Shown: positions 41,161 to 49,726 of the stretch, piece after piece
How the letters are laid out: the number at the start of each line of letters is the position of its first letter
Numbering within the stretch: position 1 is the stretch's first letter
Assembly: GCA_900759105.1 (NCBI GenBank)
Contig: CAAETY010000145.1
Location: 1 to 64,000, forward strand
DNA length: 64,000 bases
Direction of reading: 5' to 3'
Source of the DNA: Peptococcaceae bacterium
GTDB lineage: Bacteria; Bacillota; Peptococcia; Peptococcales; Peptococcaceae
Notes under the pieces: model-generated
Databases searched by the model: none
The model's input: the letters and a program-made list of their open reading frames with translations, nothing else
What the model was told of the DNA's origin: nothing
Program-made: the position numbers and the translations under genes

Positions 41161-42735
41161 TTATGGATTAAATTTCACGACCAGATAGCCGTCAATGATT
41201 TCGATGCCGCCATCAGTCGGATAGCACGGCATATTTGCCACCGTGGCTGTGCCTGCCATTTGCTTGGCAATATCGGAGGAATCCAAGTAAATATCACCGT
41301 AAAAGGCGGTGTAATATTTGAGGAAGCGCCCGAAGGTGTAATTACTGCGCAAGCTATACAAGGTGGACACACCGGTCATTTTCTTGTCCTTCAGCGGTTC
41401 CAACGGTTCAATGTTTGGTTCCATATAGCGGTTCCCAATAAAGACCACAGGCATACCGGTTTGATAGCCTTCCGTTTGCTCAATGGCACTTGCCAAACGA
41501 TTGGCATACGCGCTGCATTGTTCAAAGGCAATCTGTGATTTGAGATATGCCTTGTTGTCGGTAAGAGCATAGGAATAAGCGGTTAATGTCATCGCCACCA
41601 GCACCACCCAACAAAGCGCGGTGCGAAGGTTTTGCATATTCATAGAAAGGCCTTCGTTGTATTGTGCGGCAAAGCTTGCCAACGCCAACGGCATAATGAG
41701 TACCATGACCATGCCGTAAATCATGAGCATGTGTACTTTTTCCCCGCCCACCATGATATGAATAAGGTCGGCAGAAAGTGGATAAATGATTGCCAGCACC
41801 ACTGCCAAAGCAGTGCGTGCCGCCCCCAGCTTTCGTTGCCACAAAATAAGCACCAAAAGTGCAAGCGTCGCTATAAAGGCCACTGCAAGAACCGGACCCA
41901 AATAATCAAAGTGGATGCCAAGCTTGTTATCAATAAAGACTGTTTTGTATTGGGAATAGCATTTGCCGATAAGCGCCGGAAGCTTGTCCATTTCAAGCTC
42001 ACCCATTTTGTCGATGCCCATATAATCGACCAACCCAACCTTGTCGGTAGTGAGCTTGGCGGCAAGGAGATAGCCCCCCATGGAAACGATGAGCACGCAA
42101 AGCACGCGCACGCCCTTGCCAATAAGCATCTTGATGTCGCGGTCGCCGGCTAGGGTGTCAAAAAGCAATGCCCCTACCACGAGCGCCACCGCCACCGGAA
42201 AATAGCTCTGGTAGATACTCATGGATAAAATCAGCGTAAATGCTCCCAAGGAAACGCCAATATACGGATGACGCACGGTAGTATAGGCTCCAAAAATGGC
42301 AAGCAACAGACCAAAGAAATAGGCGTCCGCCGTAAACATGTAGGTAAAGGTGGAGGTGACCACCGGAAAGTCTACAATGAGTGCGGCAATAACCACACAA
42401 TACAACGGCTTTTGTACACGGAACAGCGCCACCACTAGGCAAGCGCCTACTGCCAAAAAGAGAATACTCAAGAGGCCAATCACCCATGGCATGCTAAATT
42501 CGCCACTCCATTTTGAAATATACGGCAACACCCAACGCCCGGATTGCGTGCCGTAATCGTTTGCAAAGAGATGGTTAATGTCATCATGATTCGGGAACTT
42601 GTTGGTCAGCATATAAAGATGGGTAATCAGCCCCAACACAAGGGCGCTAAAAAACGTCACACGTGTTTCCTTCGGCACCTTCTCCCATAATGTACGCCCA
42701 AGCGCATCCGCTTGCGGCAACGTAAATTCTTTCAT
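41161..42735 (-). CDS. GtrII-like membrane glucosyltransferase (Glucos_trans_II family)
   Basis: Integral membrane glycosyltransferase that probably moves a sugar from a lipid carrier to an outer cell-surface polymer. Seen: an acidic motif soon after the first membrane segment (NHDDINHLFANDYGTQSGRW) and about eleven hydrophobic segments, then a soluble outer C-terminal part of ~130 residues. I start at the ATG at 42735, seven bases after AAAGGAAG. Its partner GtrA-like flippase gene lies 23 bases upstream, but no GtrB-type polyprenyl-phosphate glucosyltransferase is encoded nearby, so the donor must be made elsewhere. Confidence 0.78.
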   Translation of the reverse strand: MKEFTLPQADALGRTLWEKVPKETRVTFFSALVLGLITHLYMLTNKFPNHDDINHLFANDYGTQSGRWVLPYISKWSGEFSMPWVIGLLSILFLAVGACLVVALFRVQKPLYCVVIAALIVDFPVVTSTFTYMFTADAYFFGLLLAIFGAYTTVRHPYIGVSLGAFTLILSMSIYQSYFPVAVALVVGALLFDTLAGDRDIKMLIGKGVRVLCVLIVSMGGYLLAAKLTTDKVGLVDYMGIDKMGELEMDKLPALIGKCYSQYKTVFIDNKLGIHFDYLGPVLAVAFIATLALLVLILWQRKLGAARTALAVVLAIIYPLSADLIHIMVGGEKVHMLMIYGMVMVLIMPLALASFAAQYNEGLSMNMQNLRTALCWVVLVAMTLTAYSYALTDNKAYLKSQIAFEQCSAYANRLASAIEQTEGYQTGMPVVFIGNRYMEPNIEPLEPLKDKKMTGVSTLYSLRSNYTFGRFLKYYTAFYGDIYLDSSDIAKQMAGTATVANMPCYPTDGGIEIIDGYLVVKFNP

Positions 42736-42758
42736 TCTTGTTCTTCCTTTCATCCGCT

Positions 42759-43172
42759 TCATTTGCTAAGGACGTCTTTTTTATAAACCAATAGCCCGGT
42801 AAGATAATTAAGCACCACCACCACGACTGCAACTGCAATTTTGGCCCAATTTTGGCCAACGGAGAGCAATTCCACCATGATAAAGAGCAGTGCCGTTTCT
42901 ACGCCTAACGAAAAAACACGCGACATTACAAAGGCCGATGCTTCGCGAATACCGCGATGCGCCGTAGAGCGATACACCCAGGCGCCATTGGCAAAATAAG
43001 CAAAAGCCACCGCCCCTACCCAGGCAAGAATATTCGACATAATATAATAGCATCCCAAGGCGTTTAGCGCAAAATAAAGCACATAGTTGATGACGGTCGT
43101 ACCTATGCCGACAATCAAATAGCGCCACTGTTCACCGTAGCGCCTCATGAATTTTCGTAGTTTGGTTTTCAT
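42759..43172 (-). CDS. GtrA-like membrane protein
   Basis: Small membrane protein of 137 residues with four hydrophobic segments, beginning RRYGEQWRYLIVGIGTTVINYVLYFAL, the typical GtrA opening, and a NGAWVYR motif after the second segment. Relatives flip undecaprenyl-phosphate-glucose across the membrane or take part in teichoic acid and cell-wall glycan decoration. The ATG at 43172 has AGAGGAAG upstream. Forms an operon with the GtrII-like gene. Confidence 0.82.
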   Translation of the reverse strand: MKTKLRKFMRRYGEQWRYLIVGIGTTVINYVLYFALNALGCYYIMSNILAWVGAVAFAYFANGAWVYRSTAHRGIREASAFVMSRVFSLGVETALLFIMVELLSVGQNWAKIAVAVVVVVLNYLTGLLVYKKDVLSK

Positions 43173-43286
43173 GGTTCTGCTTCCTCTGGTAACATCTACC
43201 CGCAAATAAACATACAGGCCTATTGTAACACGTCTTGGAGAGCGCGCGAATCCCCTCACTGCTTCAATTCCAAAAAATTGCACAAA

Positions 43287-43314
43287 AAAATTCCCCGTCA
43301 TCACAGGGAATTTT
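43287..43314 (-). terminator. Terminator overlapping the end of the GNAT gene
   Basis: AAAATTCCC and GGGAATTTT with a T-run on the minus strand; the 3' end of the GNAT reading frame lies inside the stem-loop. Confidence 0.7.
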
Positions 43315-43786
43315 GTTCATCCAATTCATAGACCATATTCATGTCACACACCACACGTTCCTGAAAGCCCAATCGCTCATAAATCGGGCGACCGGACTCG
43401 GTGGCATTTAGCATGACACGCTCAAGGCCCATGTCTTTTGCACCGGCCAGCAGTTGTCGGAGCAGAGCCGTTGCCAGCCCTTGTCCGCGAAAGCCTTCCT
43501 TGGTAACAACGTTATAGACCACACCGTAACGGCCCGAACCGCCATCAGGGCGATATGGCTTTTCGTAGACCATTAAAAATGCCGTCGCAACGATGCCTTC
43601 TTTTTCATCACGCGCACAAAAAGCAAACAGGTCGCGTTCCAAATGGTCGCGAAAGAAGGTCACCAGTCTTTGGCGTGTCACCGCTTCTTCCGTCTTTGTC
43701 ATCGCGCCTATGGCAATGCGGAGATACACCACACGGCTTTCGATAAGCGCGGTAACATCTTCCCACTTTGCTCGAATAAACTCCAT
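43301..43786 (-). CDS. GNAT-family N-acetyltransferase
   Basis: Uses acetyl-CoA to acetylate an amine; substrate unknown. Seen: acetyl-CoA loop VTKEGFRGQGLATALLRQLL, then LNATESGRPIYERLGF, the usual closing motif. 161 residues from the ATG at 43786, which has AAGGAG upstream. It stands between lutC and the GtrA gene with its own terminator, so it is probably independent. Confidence 0.85.
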   Translation of the reverse strand: MEFIRAKWEDVTALIESRVVYLRIAIGAMTKTEEAVTRQRLVTFFRDHLERDLFAFCARDEKEGIVATAFLMVYEKPYRPDGGSGRYGVVYNVVTKEGFRGQGLATALLRQLLAGAKDMGLERVMLNATESGRPIYERLGFQERVVCDMNMVYELDEQNSL

Positions 43787-43839
43787 CCGAGGACTCCTTT
43801 CTTGTGCGTGGTAAAATTTCAAATGTGCGGATTTTCCTC

Positions 43840-43867
43840 AAAAAAACGCCCGACAATTGCCGGGCGT
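43840..43867 (-). terminator. Terminator of lutABC
   Basis: ACGCCCG and CGGGCGT around eight bases, with a long T-run on the minus strand, 12 bases after the lutC stop. Confidence 0.85.
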
Positions 43868-43878
43868 CATCAATACAA

Positions 43879-44601
43879 TTAGTCGTTTACGATCACGTAG
43901 GTAATGTTTACAGGACCGTGTACCCCTACTACGCGAACGAGTTCGATGTCCGCAGTAGAGGAAGGACCGGAAATGTGCACAATAGCACTTGGGAAATCAG
44001 CCGGTGCTTCTTGGAATTGCTTGCGAAGTGCGAGCATGGTGTCACCCATACGACGCTTGATGGTGCTACGACGTACCACTGCCACGTGGGTGATTGGAAG
44101 AAGCCCTACGCTGCGGCCGGAGCCTTCGGTCATTGGTTGTACCAAGGTTGCAGTTTCAGCGATAGCCATTTGTGGGAAGGTAATCCCGATGTTGGCATCC
44201 TGTGCGTTGTTGATGTTGTATTCGCGACCCTTGGAAGCATCCCAGTTTACAAAGCTCACGCCGTCCTTGCCATCAGCTGCAGCAAACGCTTCGGTGAGAC
44301 CGTATTCGTCCATTTGTGGCACCATTGGGCAAACAACCTTGCCACCGCCGTAGTTCTTGATAACTTCAAGCACAGCGTCTTTTACTTCAGCAGGTGCCAC
44401 TTCGGTGTAAGGAATAGCGAGGTTATCGCATTCTACCTTAAAACGAGCGATGATTTCTTCTTCGGTTTGAACTTCACTCATCACGCCGTGTTGTGGGCCC
44501 TTGGTGAAATCGTATGGTTCTACAGATTTTGGCACTTCGTTACGGCCGAGGGCGAGAGAAACGTTGTGCAAAAATGCTTCTTTATGCTTTTCGTTTAACA
44601 T
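43879..44601 (-). CDS. lutC: Lactate utilization protein C (LUD domain)
   Basis: Third member of the LutABC complex that oxidises L-lactate to pyruvate. Seen: LUD fold with ITFPQMAIAETATLVQPMTEGSGRSVGLLP and the closing HISGPSSTADIELVRVVGVHGP, which is the family's best signature. 240 residues, normal. Follows lutB after three bases. Confidence 0.93.
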   Translation of the reverse strand: MLNEKHKEAFLHNVSLALGRNEVPKSVEPYDFTKGPQHGVMSEVQTEEEIIARFKVECDNLAIPYTEVAPAEVKDAVLEVIKNYGGGKVVCPMVPQMDEYGLTEAFAAADGKDGVSFVNWDASKGREYNINNAQDANIGITFPQMAIAETATLVQPMTEGSGRSVGLLPITHVAVVRRSTIKRRMGDTMLALRKQFQEAPADFPSAIVHISGPSSTADIELVRVVGVHGPVNITYVIVND

Positions 44602-44604
44602 GAC

Positions 44605-46056
44605 TTACTTCCCGCCTTTCTTTTCTGCTTCATGCTTCTTGAACCAATCTCTGAATTTTTCTTGGTTCAATACGTCCATGTTACGGGACTGTGTCCAGTT
44701 CTTCACTACAGGAAGATTACTGTTTTCCTTGAGGGACTTTTTGTCCTTTGCAAACAATGGCATCACACGAGCACCAACCTTGGTCCCAAAGTTGTAAAGT
44801 CCGCTATGGCTAAGCACCTTGCCGGCACTCTTGAAGACAAAGTTTTGTGCACCGCCGCCGTAGCCGTTTTCTTCAACCATGATTTGACGATGGCGAAGAA
44901 TGAGCTCGTGAAGCGGAATCTTAACAGGGCAGTGGTCGGAGCAAGCACCGCAAAGGGTAGAAGCCCAAGGAAGTGCGCCGGCTTGATCATAGCCCAAGAG
45001 AAGTGGGGTCAAAACAATCCCCATTGGACCCGGATAGATGGAGCCGTAGCCGTGACCGGTGATGTGACGATATACCGGGCAAATGTTGAGGCAGGCACCG
45101 CAACGAATGCAACGAAGCATATCGCGGAATTCGCTTGCCAAAATCTTGGAACGACCGTTGTCAATAATAATAATGTGTTGTTCTTCCGGACCATCCACTT
45201 CGTTGGCCTTACGAGGGCCGGTGGTCATGGAGAAGTAGGAAGTAATTTTGGAACCAACGGAGCTGCGAACGAGAAGCGCAACAAGCACATCCAACGCTTC
45301 GAAGCTAGGAACGATACGTTCCATCCCCATGAGTACGATTTGGGTGTTTGGTACGGAAGTAGTCATACGACCATTCCCTTCGTTGGTAACGAGGGTGCAG
45401 GTACCGGTTTCAGCAACACCAAAGTTACAGCCGGTCATCCCAACGTCCGCATTGAGGAATTTTTCGCGGATAAAGCCACGAATAAACTTGGTGAGACGTT
45501 CAGGATCTTCGTCACCGGTATAGCCGTAGCGTGCAAATACGTCACGAATCGCATTACGTTCCAAGTGGAGCGCAGGAACAACGATGTGGCTTGGTGGGTT
45601 CCAGTCATTCAATTGGAGAATGATTTCAGCCAAGTCAGTTTCAAACACTTCTACGCCTTGGTCAATGAGTGCGTGGTTGATGTCGATTTCTTCGGACATC
45701 ATAGACTTACTCTTTACCATCTTTTTAGCGCCGCGGTTTTCGAAGATTTCGATGACCTGTTGTACCGCTTCTTTGTCGGTCTGTGCAAAATACACCTTAG
45801 AACCGGCTTTTTCAGCGTTTTCGGCAAATTGTGCCAAATAGTAATCGAGGTTATCGAGTACGTGGTTACGAATGCGACGTGCTTCTTCGCGAAGCTCTTC
45901 CCATTCAGGAACTTCTGCCACACGCGCGGAACGGTTCTTGTAGAACACATCAGTTGCGGTGGTAATCGCATTATGCTTAAAATCGTCGGCAATACAATCT
46001 TGAACACGCTCTTGGAAAGATTGATCTTTACCGTCTAATTTATAAAGAATTGCCAT
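44605..46056 (-). CDS. lutB: Lactate utilization iron-sulfur protein B
   Basis: Electron-carrying subunit of LutABC. Seen: an N-terminal LUD domain (~60-300; KSMMSEEIDINHALIDQGVEVFETDLAEII, GCNFGVAETGTCTLVTNEGNGRM) and two 4Fe-4S motifs (CIRCGACLNICPVYRH and CGACSDHCPVKIPLHELI), then a C-terminal lid. 483 residues. GAGGGAG precedes the ATG. A long open frame on the opposite strand is a codon-bias shadow. Confidence 0.95.
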   Translation of the reverse strand: MAILYKLDGKDQSFQERVQDCIADDFKHNAITTATDVFYKNRSARVAEVPEWEELREEARRIRNHVLDNLDYYLAQFAENAEKAGSKVYFAQTDKEAVQQVIEIFENRGAKKMVKSKSMMSEEIDINHALIDQGVEVFETDLAEIILQLNDWNPPSHIVVPALHLERNAIRDVFARYGYTGDEDPERLTKFIRGFIREKFLNADVGMTGCNFGVAETGTCTLVTNEGNGRMTTSVPNTQIVLMGMERIVPSFEALDVLVALLVRSSVGSKITSYFSMTTGPRKANEVDGPEEQHIIIIDNGRSKILASEFRDMLRCIRCGACLNICPVYRHITGHGYGSIYPGPMGIVLTPLLLGYDQAGALPWASTLCGACSDHCPVKIPLHELILRHRQIMVEENGYGGGAQNFVFKSAGKVLSHSGLYNFGTKVGARVMPLFAKDKKSLKENSNLPVVKNWTQSRNMDVLNQEKFRDWFKKHEAEKKGGK

Positions 46057-46076
46057 AATATCTCTCCCTCTATAGC

Positions 46077-46814
46077 TTAGCGGCAGTTGAGAATTTCAGC
46101 GATGTGCATCACGCGAATGTCACGTGGCAGTTCACCTCTGTCGCGAAGACGATCGATACGCCCTGCAATGTTCATGAGGCAAGCTTGGTCAGCACCGCAG
46201 CAAATATCTGCACCACTATCAATGATGGTTTGCACCTTTTCCGCAACGATTTGTTCGGAAATATCAGGTTGCTTTACAGAGAAGGTCCCACCAAAGCCGC
46301 AGCAACGGTCAGCCTTTTCCATTTCCACATATTCCAAACCATGTACGTTTTGCAAAAGTGTCAAAGGTGGTTCCTTCACGCCAAGCAAACGGTTTACGTG
46401 GCAGGACTTGTGGAAAGTTACTTTTTTATTCAAGGTTGCACCAACGTCAGTTACACCGAGAACATTAACAATAAAATCAGTAAATTCGTAGAGCTTGTCA
46501 GCCACTCTTTGTGCACGTGCCAACCATTGTGGCTCGTCTGCCAAAATGTTTTGGTATTCATGCTTCATTGCAAATGCGCAAGAGCCGGAAAGGCTAACGA
46601 TGATTTCTGCATCTTCAAATGCTTCAATAGTATTTTTGATAGAAGCCTTGGAAGCTTGTACGTAGCCGGAGTTAATGAGCGGTTGACCACAGCAAACCTG
46701 CTTCTTAGGGAGTACGATTTCGCACCCGAGTCTTTCCAATACTTCAACAGCTGCAATGCCTACCTGTGGATAGAACATATCCACGATACATTGTGAGAAC
46801 AAATGGACTTTCAT
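46077..46814 (-). CDS. lutA: Lactate utilization protein A (CCG-domain Fe-S oxidoreductase)
   Basis: Likely the heterodisulfide-reductase-like subunit. Seen: two CCG domains, the first ending VCCGQPLINSGY, the second with FHKSCHVNRLLG and DRCCGFGGTFSVKQPDIS. 245 residues, normal. First gene of lutABC, with AAGGAAGG before the ATG and a ~115-base leader. Note the parallel with the CCG domains of the dicluster protein in the Mo operon. Confidence 0.94.
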   Translation of the reverse strand: MKVHLFSQCIVDMFYPQVGIAAVEVLERLGCEIVLPKKQVCCGQPLINSGYVQASKASIKNTIEAFEDAEIIVSLSGSCAFAMKHEYQNILADEPQWLARAQRVADKLYEFTDFIVNVLGVTDVGATLNKKVTFHKSCHVNRLLGVKEPPLTLLQNVHGLEYVEMEKADRCCGFGGTFSVKQPDISEQIVAEKVQTIIDSGADICCGADQACLMNIAGRIDRLRDRGELPRDIRVMHIAEILNCR

Positions 46815-46946
46815 AAGACACCTTCCTTATCTCTAAACTTTTCCATACAAACAGGAACGGGCAATATATTGCTGCCCACAATCCAACCCAACGTATTCCT
46901 CTCCATGTATTGGGTTCCATTCCTAGTTATCTTATTGAGTATAGCA
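46815..46946 (-). promoter_or_regulatory. lutABC promoter and structured leader
   Basis: On the minus strand an extended -10, TGC then TATACT (46938-46946), then a leader of about 115 bases. It can form AACCCAA/TTGGGTT around a long loop and a second hairpin with GGGCA and TTGCCC arms centred on CAATATATTG. It may hold an operator for a lactate regulator or an RNA element. I recognise no known class. Confidence 0.45.
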
Positions 46947-47059
46947 AAAATTATCAAAAAATACATTACAAACAGACCAAATTCTAAAGTAAAAAATAAT
47001 TTTTATATATCATAAAATCACCCTTTTTACAGACCTCTACCCTTCCCACGAAAAAAAAT

Positions 47060-47068
47060 GCTATACTA
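47060..47068 (+). promoter_or_regulatory. Extended -10 promoter of the SixA-CHAD gene
   Basis: TGC followed by TATACT, 42 bases before the ATG; no -35 match. Confidence 0.5.
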
Positions 47069-47110
47069 CACTCACTAAAGAGATATTGACATAGAAAGAG
47101 GGAATCTCCC

Positions 47111-48475
47111 ATGCGTTTAATCTTCATTCGACACGGTCAAGCCGAAAACGCAACCCCAACAACTGTGGATGCCCATCGCGTTTTGACCGCCAAAGGCAGA
47201 GAACGCCTTGAAAACGTTTATCCGGCACTTGCCCGTTACCTAAATAGCAAAGACCACTGTGAAGTTTGGACCTCGCCAAAGGCACGCACCTTGGAAACCG
47301 CCAACGTGCTCTGTCGTTACATGCCCGGTGTGAAACCCCTCACCCAGAACTTTCTTGAAGAAGGGAATTTTGACGCCTTCTGTCGCGCCATCCGCGCCCA
47401 CGACCACGGAGAAACCTTGGTCGTTATCGGCCACGAGCCCTACCTGAGTGATTGGGTACGTGAAATGACCGGACTCGACATCCATTTCAAAAAAGGCCGC
47501 GGTGAAATGCTCTACCTTGCGCCAACCCAACCAACCAATGCTATCCGCATTCACGACATTGACTTTGACCAAATGCGTAACCTAGACCTTTACCGCATGC
47601 CACTCTCCATCGGCATTGCCACCATGATTCAAAATCAGCACACCCACATCATCCACGCCCGCGATCAATTTCTCATCGACCCGGACGACAACGATGCTCT
47701 AAGCACCCTGCGTGTGGCACTGCGCCGTCAATATGCGCTCCTTGAATTTATCAAGCCCTACTGCAAGCAAAAAGCCTTTGCCCGTGCAGAAAGCCAATAC
47801 CTGGCTCTCTACCACGATTTAGAAACCATACGCGGACTCAACGCCATCCTAAAAACCATTCACAATTCCAGAAAGCTCGAGCTCTTCCCACTGGCTGACG
47901 AGCTCATGATGGAACAAACCACCATGGTCATGGATCTCTGCAACGAACTCAGCCAACCGGAAAACGAATTCGCCTACCAAGAAGCGTTGCACCTCACCAT
48001 TGCAGCCCTGATGACCGCAAACACCACCGCGCCCCTTGACCAACTTGCACGCGAACAGTTGGCAAGCCGCTACAAAGAAGTGCAAGACGCACTCCTCACC
48101 ACTGATTTCGCCAGCCTTGACCAAAGCGAAGAATTGCGCCGACTTTGCAAAACCTCGCGCTACCTCTTTGAATTCTTTAGCCCACTGGCGAACTTCCATG
48201 AGGCTCAACAATACCTGCGCATTCGCCGCCTAAACCAACGCCTCTCCACCTACTGCGACACCTACTACAACGTCGCACAGCTGGAAGACATCTTAGGCGA
48301 AGACAAAAGCCCGGCTCTCGCCCGCGCGACCAAGGTCTACCGCGAAATGATGGCCCAATCCGGCACCACCCAACTCGAAAGTATGGAAACCATCTTGGAA
48401 GACGTACGCACAAACAGCGACACCAAAAACGACAAAGGCAAGAAAAACGGCGACAAGAAAAAACGTAAAAAATAA
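47111..48475 (+). CDS. SixA-like histidine phosphatase fused to a CHAD domain
   Basis: Seen: N-terminal histidine phosphatase (residues ~1-150) with IRHGQAEN, TSPKARTLETA and the second histidine in VVIGHEPYLSDW; a linker; then a CHAD domain (~190-410), a helical bundle with conserved basic residues (DALSTLRVALRRQYALLEF, and CKTSRYLFEFFSPL). CHAD domains bind inorganic polyphosphate. The last ~20 residues are almost all Lys, Asp, Asn and Gly. The combination suggests a phosphatase recruited to polyphosphate granules. Monocistronic. Confidence 0.83.
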   Translation: MRLIFIRHGQAENATPTTVDAHRVLTAKGRERLENVYPALARYLNSKDHCEVWTSPKARTLETANVLCRYMPGVKPLTQNFLEEGNFDAFCRAIRAHDHGETLVVIGHEPYLSDWVREMTGLDIHFKKGRGEMLYLAPTQPTNAIRIHDIDFDQMRNLDLYRMPLSIGIATMIQNQHTHIIHARDQFLIDPDDNDALSTLRVALRRQYALLEFIKPYCKQKAFARAESQYLALYHDLETIRGLNAILKTIHNSRKLELFPLADELMMEQTTMVMDLCNELSQPENEFAYQEALHLTIAALMTANTTAPLDQLAREQLASRYKEVQDALLTTDFASLDQSEELRRLCKTSRYLFEFFSPLANFHEAQQYLRIRRLNQRLSTYCDTYYNVAQLEDILGEDKSPALARATKVYREMMAQSGTTQLESMETILEDVRTNSDTKNDKGKKNGDKKKRKK

Positions 48476-48489
48476 GCTATAGAACAAAC

Positions 48490-48519
48490 AAAGCCATCGC
48501 AAAATCGCGATGGCTTTTT
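48490..48519 (+). terminator. Terminator of the SixA-CHAD gene
   Basis: AAAGCCATCGC and GCGATGGCTTT around six bases, followed by Ts. Confidence 0.85.
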
Positions 48520-48526
48520 GCATACA

Positions 48527-48590
48527 ATGCGTTTTGCAACGCAAACTGTTTTCGTTGCATGCGTTTTGAAACGCAAGGCGTTTTCGTTGC
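48527..48590. repeat. Two tandem copies of a 32-base repeat
   Basis: Units 48527-48558 and 48559-48590 match at 28 of 32 bases. Each starts ATGCGTTTTG, then AACGCAA, and ends GTTTTCGTTGC, so each can fold on itself through GCGTTTTG and CAACGC-type arms. They lie in the 207-base gap between two convergent genes, outside both terminators. Confidence 0.75.
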
Positions 48591-48633
48591 AAAGCGAAAG
48601 AAACGTATTCCCTTCTTGCCGTTTTGGTCGCAA

Positions 48634-48661
48634 CAAAAAACGCCTCCCGTAGGAAGCGTTG
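48634..48661 (-). terminator. Terminator of the EamA gene
   Basis: On the minus strand AACGCTTCC pairs with GGAGGCGTT around a four-base loop, followed by a T-run, 22 bases after the stop. Confidence 0.75.
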
Positions 48662-48682
48662 GAAGCCTTGGTGGGCTGCTTA

Positions 48683-49597
48683 CTATTTCTTTCGCAAGAA
48701 CCATTCCGCCGGGAGCTGGCTGATGATGATGGCTAGAAACATGAGCACGCAGCCCAATATTTCGCGGCCGCTCATGATTTGACCCAGTAAAATCCAAGCA
48801 AAGATGGCGGAGATGGCACTTTCCAGGCTCAGTATCAGCGAGGCAATAGATGGGTTCACGCCTTTTTGGCCGATGATTTGCAGGGTGTAGCCGATGGCGC
48901 TGGAACCGACACCGGCATAGATAATCGGCATGGCTGCTTGTATGATGGTTGCGCCATTTGGTTCTTCAAAAAGAAAGGCGGTCATCACGCCTAAAACAGC
49001 GCACATGACCATTTCCATATAGCTCAACAAGACACCGTCTATTTTTTCGACATATCGGCCCACGAAAATAATTTGTATGCTGTAGCAAAAGGCACTTGCA
49101 AAAACGTAGAAATCACCGCGCGCAACAGAAAATTCACCGGGCTTCATGCTAAGGTAGTACAACCCCACCACCGCAAAGCCAACCGCTAGCCACACACGTC
49201 CGCCTACTCGTCGCCCCAAAAACATCCCCATCAACGGCACAAGCACCACATAAAACGTGGTAATAAAGCCCGCCTTACCAACGGTGGTATAGACCAGCCC
49301 TATTTGTTGCAGGGCCATGCCCATAAACAAAAAGGTACCGCAAACAATACCGCCTACGAAAAAGCTTTTGCGGTCACAGCCTGTTTCACGAGGCATTTTT
49401 ACTGTACCGCGACTGCGCAGAACAAGCACCACCGGTGTCAGCGCCAAAACGGCGAGTATGCTTCGCGCACCGGCAAAGGTAAGCGGACCAATATAATCCA
49501 TGGCCACACTTTGCGCAATAAAGGCAAGCCCCCAAATGGTGGCCGTTAAGAGCAAAATGGCACTATGAAGCGGTGAATTTTTTTGTGGTTGGGTCAT
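48683..49597 (-). CDS. EamA/DMT-family transporter
   Basis: Inner-membrane drug/metabolite exporter with ten hydrophobic segments in two EamA halves: the first opens with LLTATIWGLAFIAQSVAM, the second with GDFYVFASAFCYSIQIIFVGRYV. Near the end is SLILSLESAISAIFAWILLGQ, typical of the family. 304 residues. AGGAGG precedes the ATG. The substrate cannot be told from sequence. Confidence 0.88.
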   Translation of the reverse strand: MTQPQKNSPLHSAILLLTATIWGLAFIAQSVAMDYIGPLTFAGARSILAVLALTPVVLVLRSRGTVKMPRETGCDRKSFFVGGIVCGTFLFMGMALQQIGLVYTTVGKAGFITTFYVVLVPLMGMFLGRRVGGRVWLAVGFAVVGLYYLSMKPGEFSVARGDFYVFASAFCYSIQIIFVGRYVEKIDGVLLSYMEMVMCAVLGVMTAFLFEEPNGATIIQAAMPIIYAGVGSSAIGYTLQIIGQKGVNPSIASLILSLESAISAIFAWILLGQIMSGREILGCVLMFLAIIISQLPAEWFLRKK

Positions 49598-49679
49598 ATC
49601 AATGAGCCTCCTTTGTGGGCGTCATGGCTGTATGTTGTTATTTTGGCACTTACTGCACCGGCAAGCATCCTTCGTGCAA

Positions 49680-49710
49680 AAAGAAGAGGCCATCGCTTGG
49701 CAATGACCCC
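49680..49710 (-). terminator. Probable terminator of the iron alcohol dehydrogenase gene
   Basis: An imperfect stem (GGGGTCATTGCC against AGCGATGGCCTC) followed on the minus strand by a T-rich run, 17 bases after the stop codon. Confidence 0.55.
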
Positions 49711-49726
49711 TTTATTTCATGTAATC

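Noticed and set aside
44632..46038. Open frame of 468 codons on the plus strand opposite lutB
   Set aside because: It lies wholly inside lutB, which has clear LUD and 4Fe-4S motifs; the frame has no ribosome site, no domain and mirrors lutB codon bias.
48527..48590. CRISPR array
   Set aside because: The two repeat units are directly adjacent with no spacers, and no cas genes are present.
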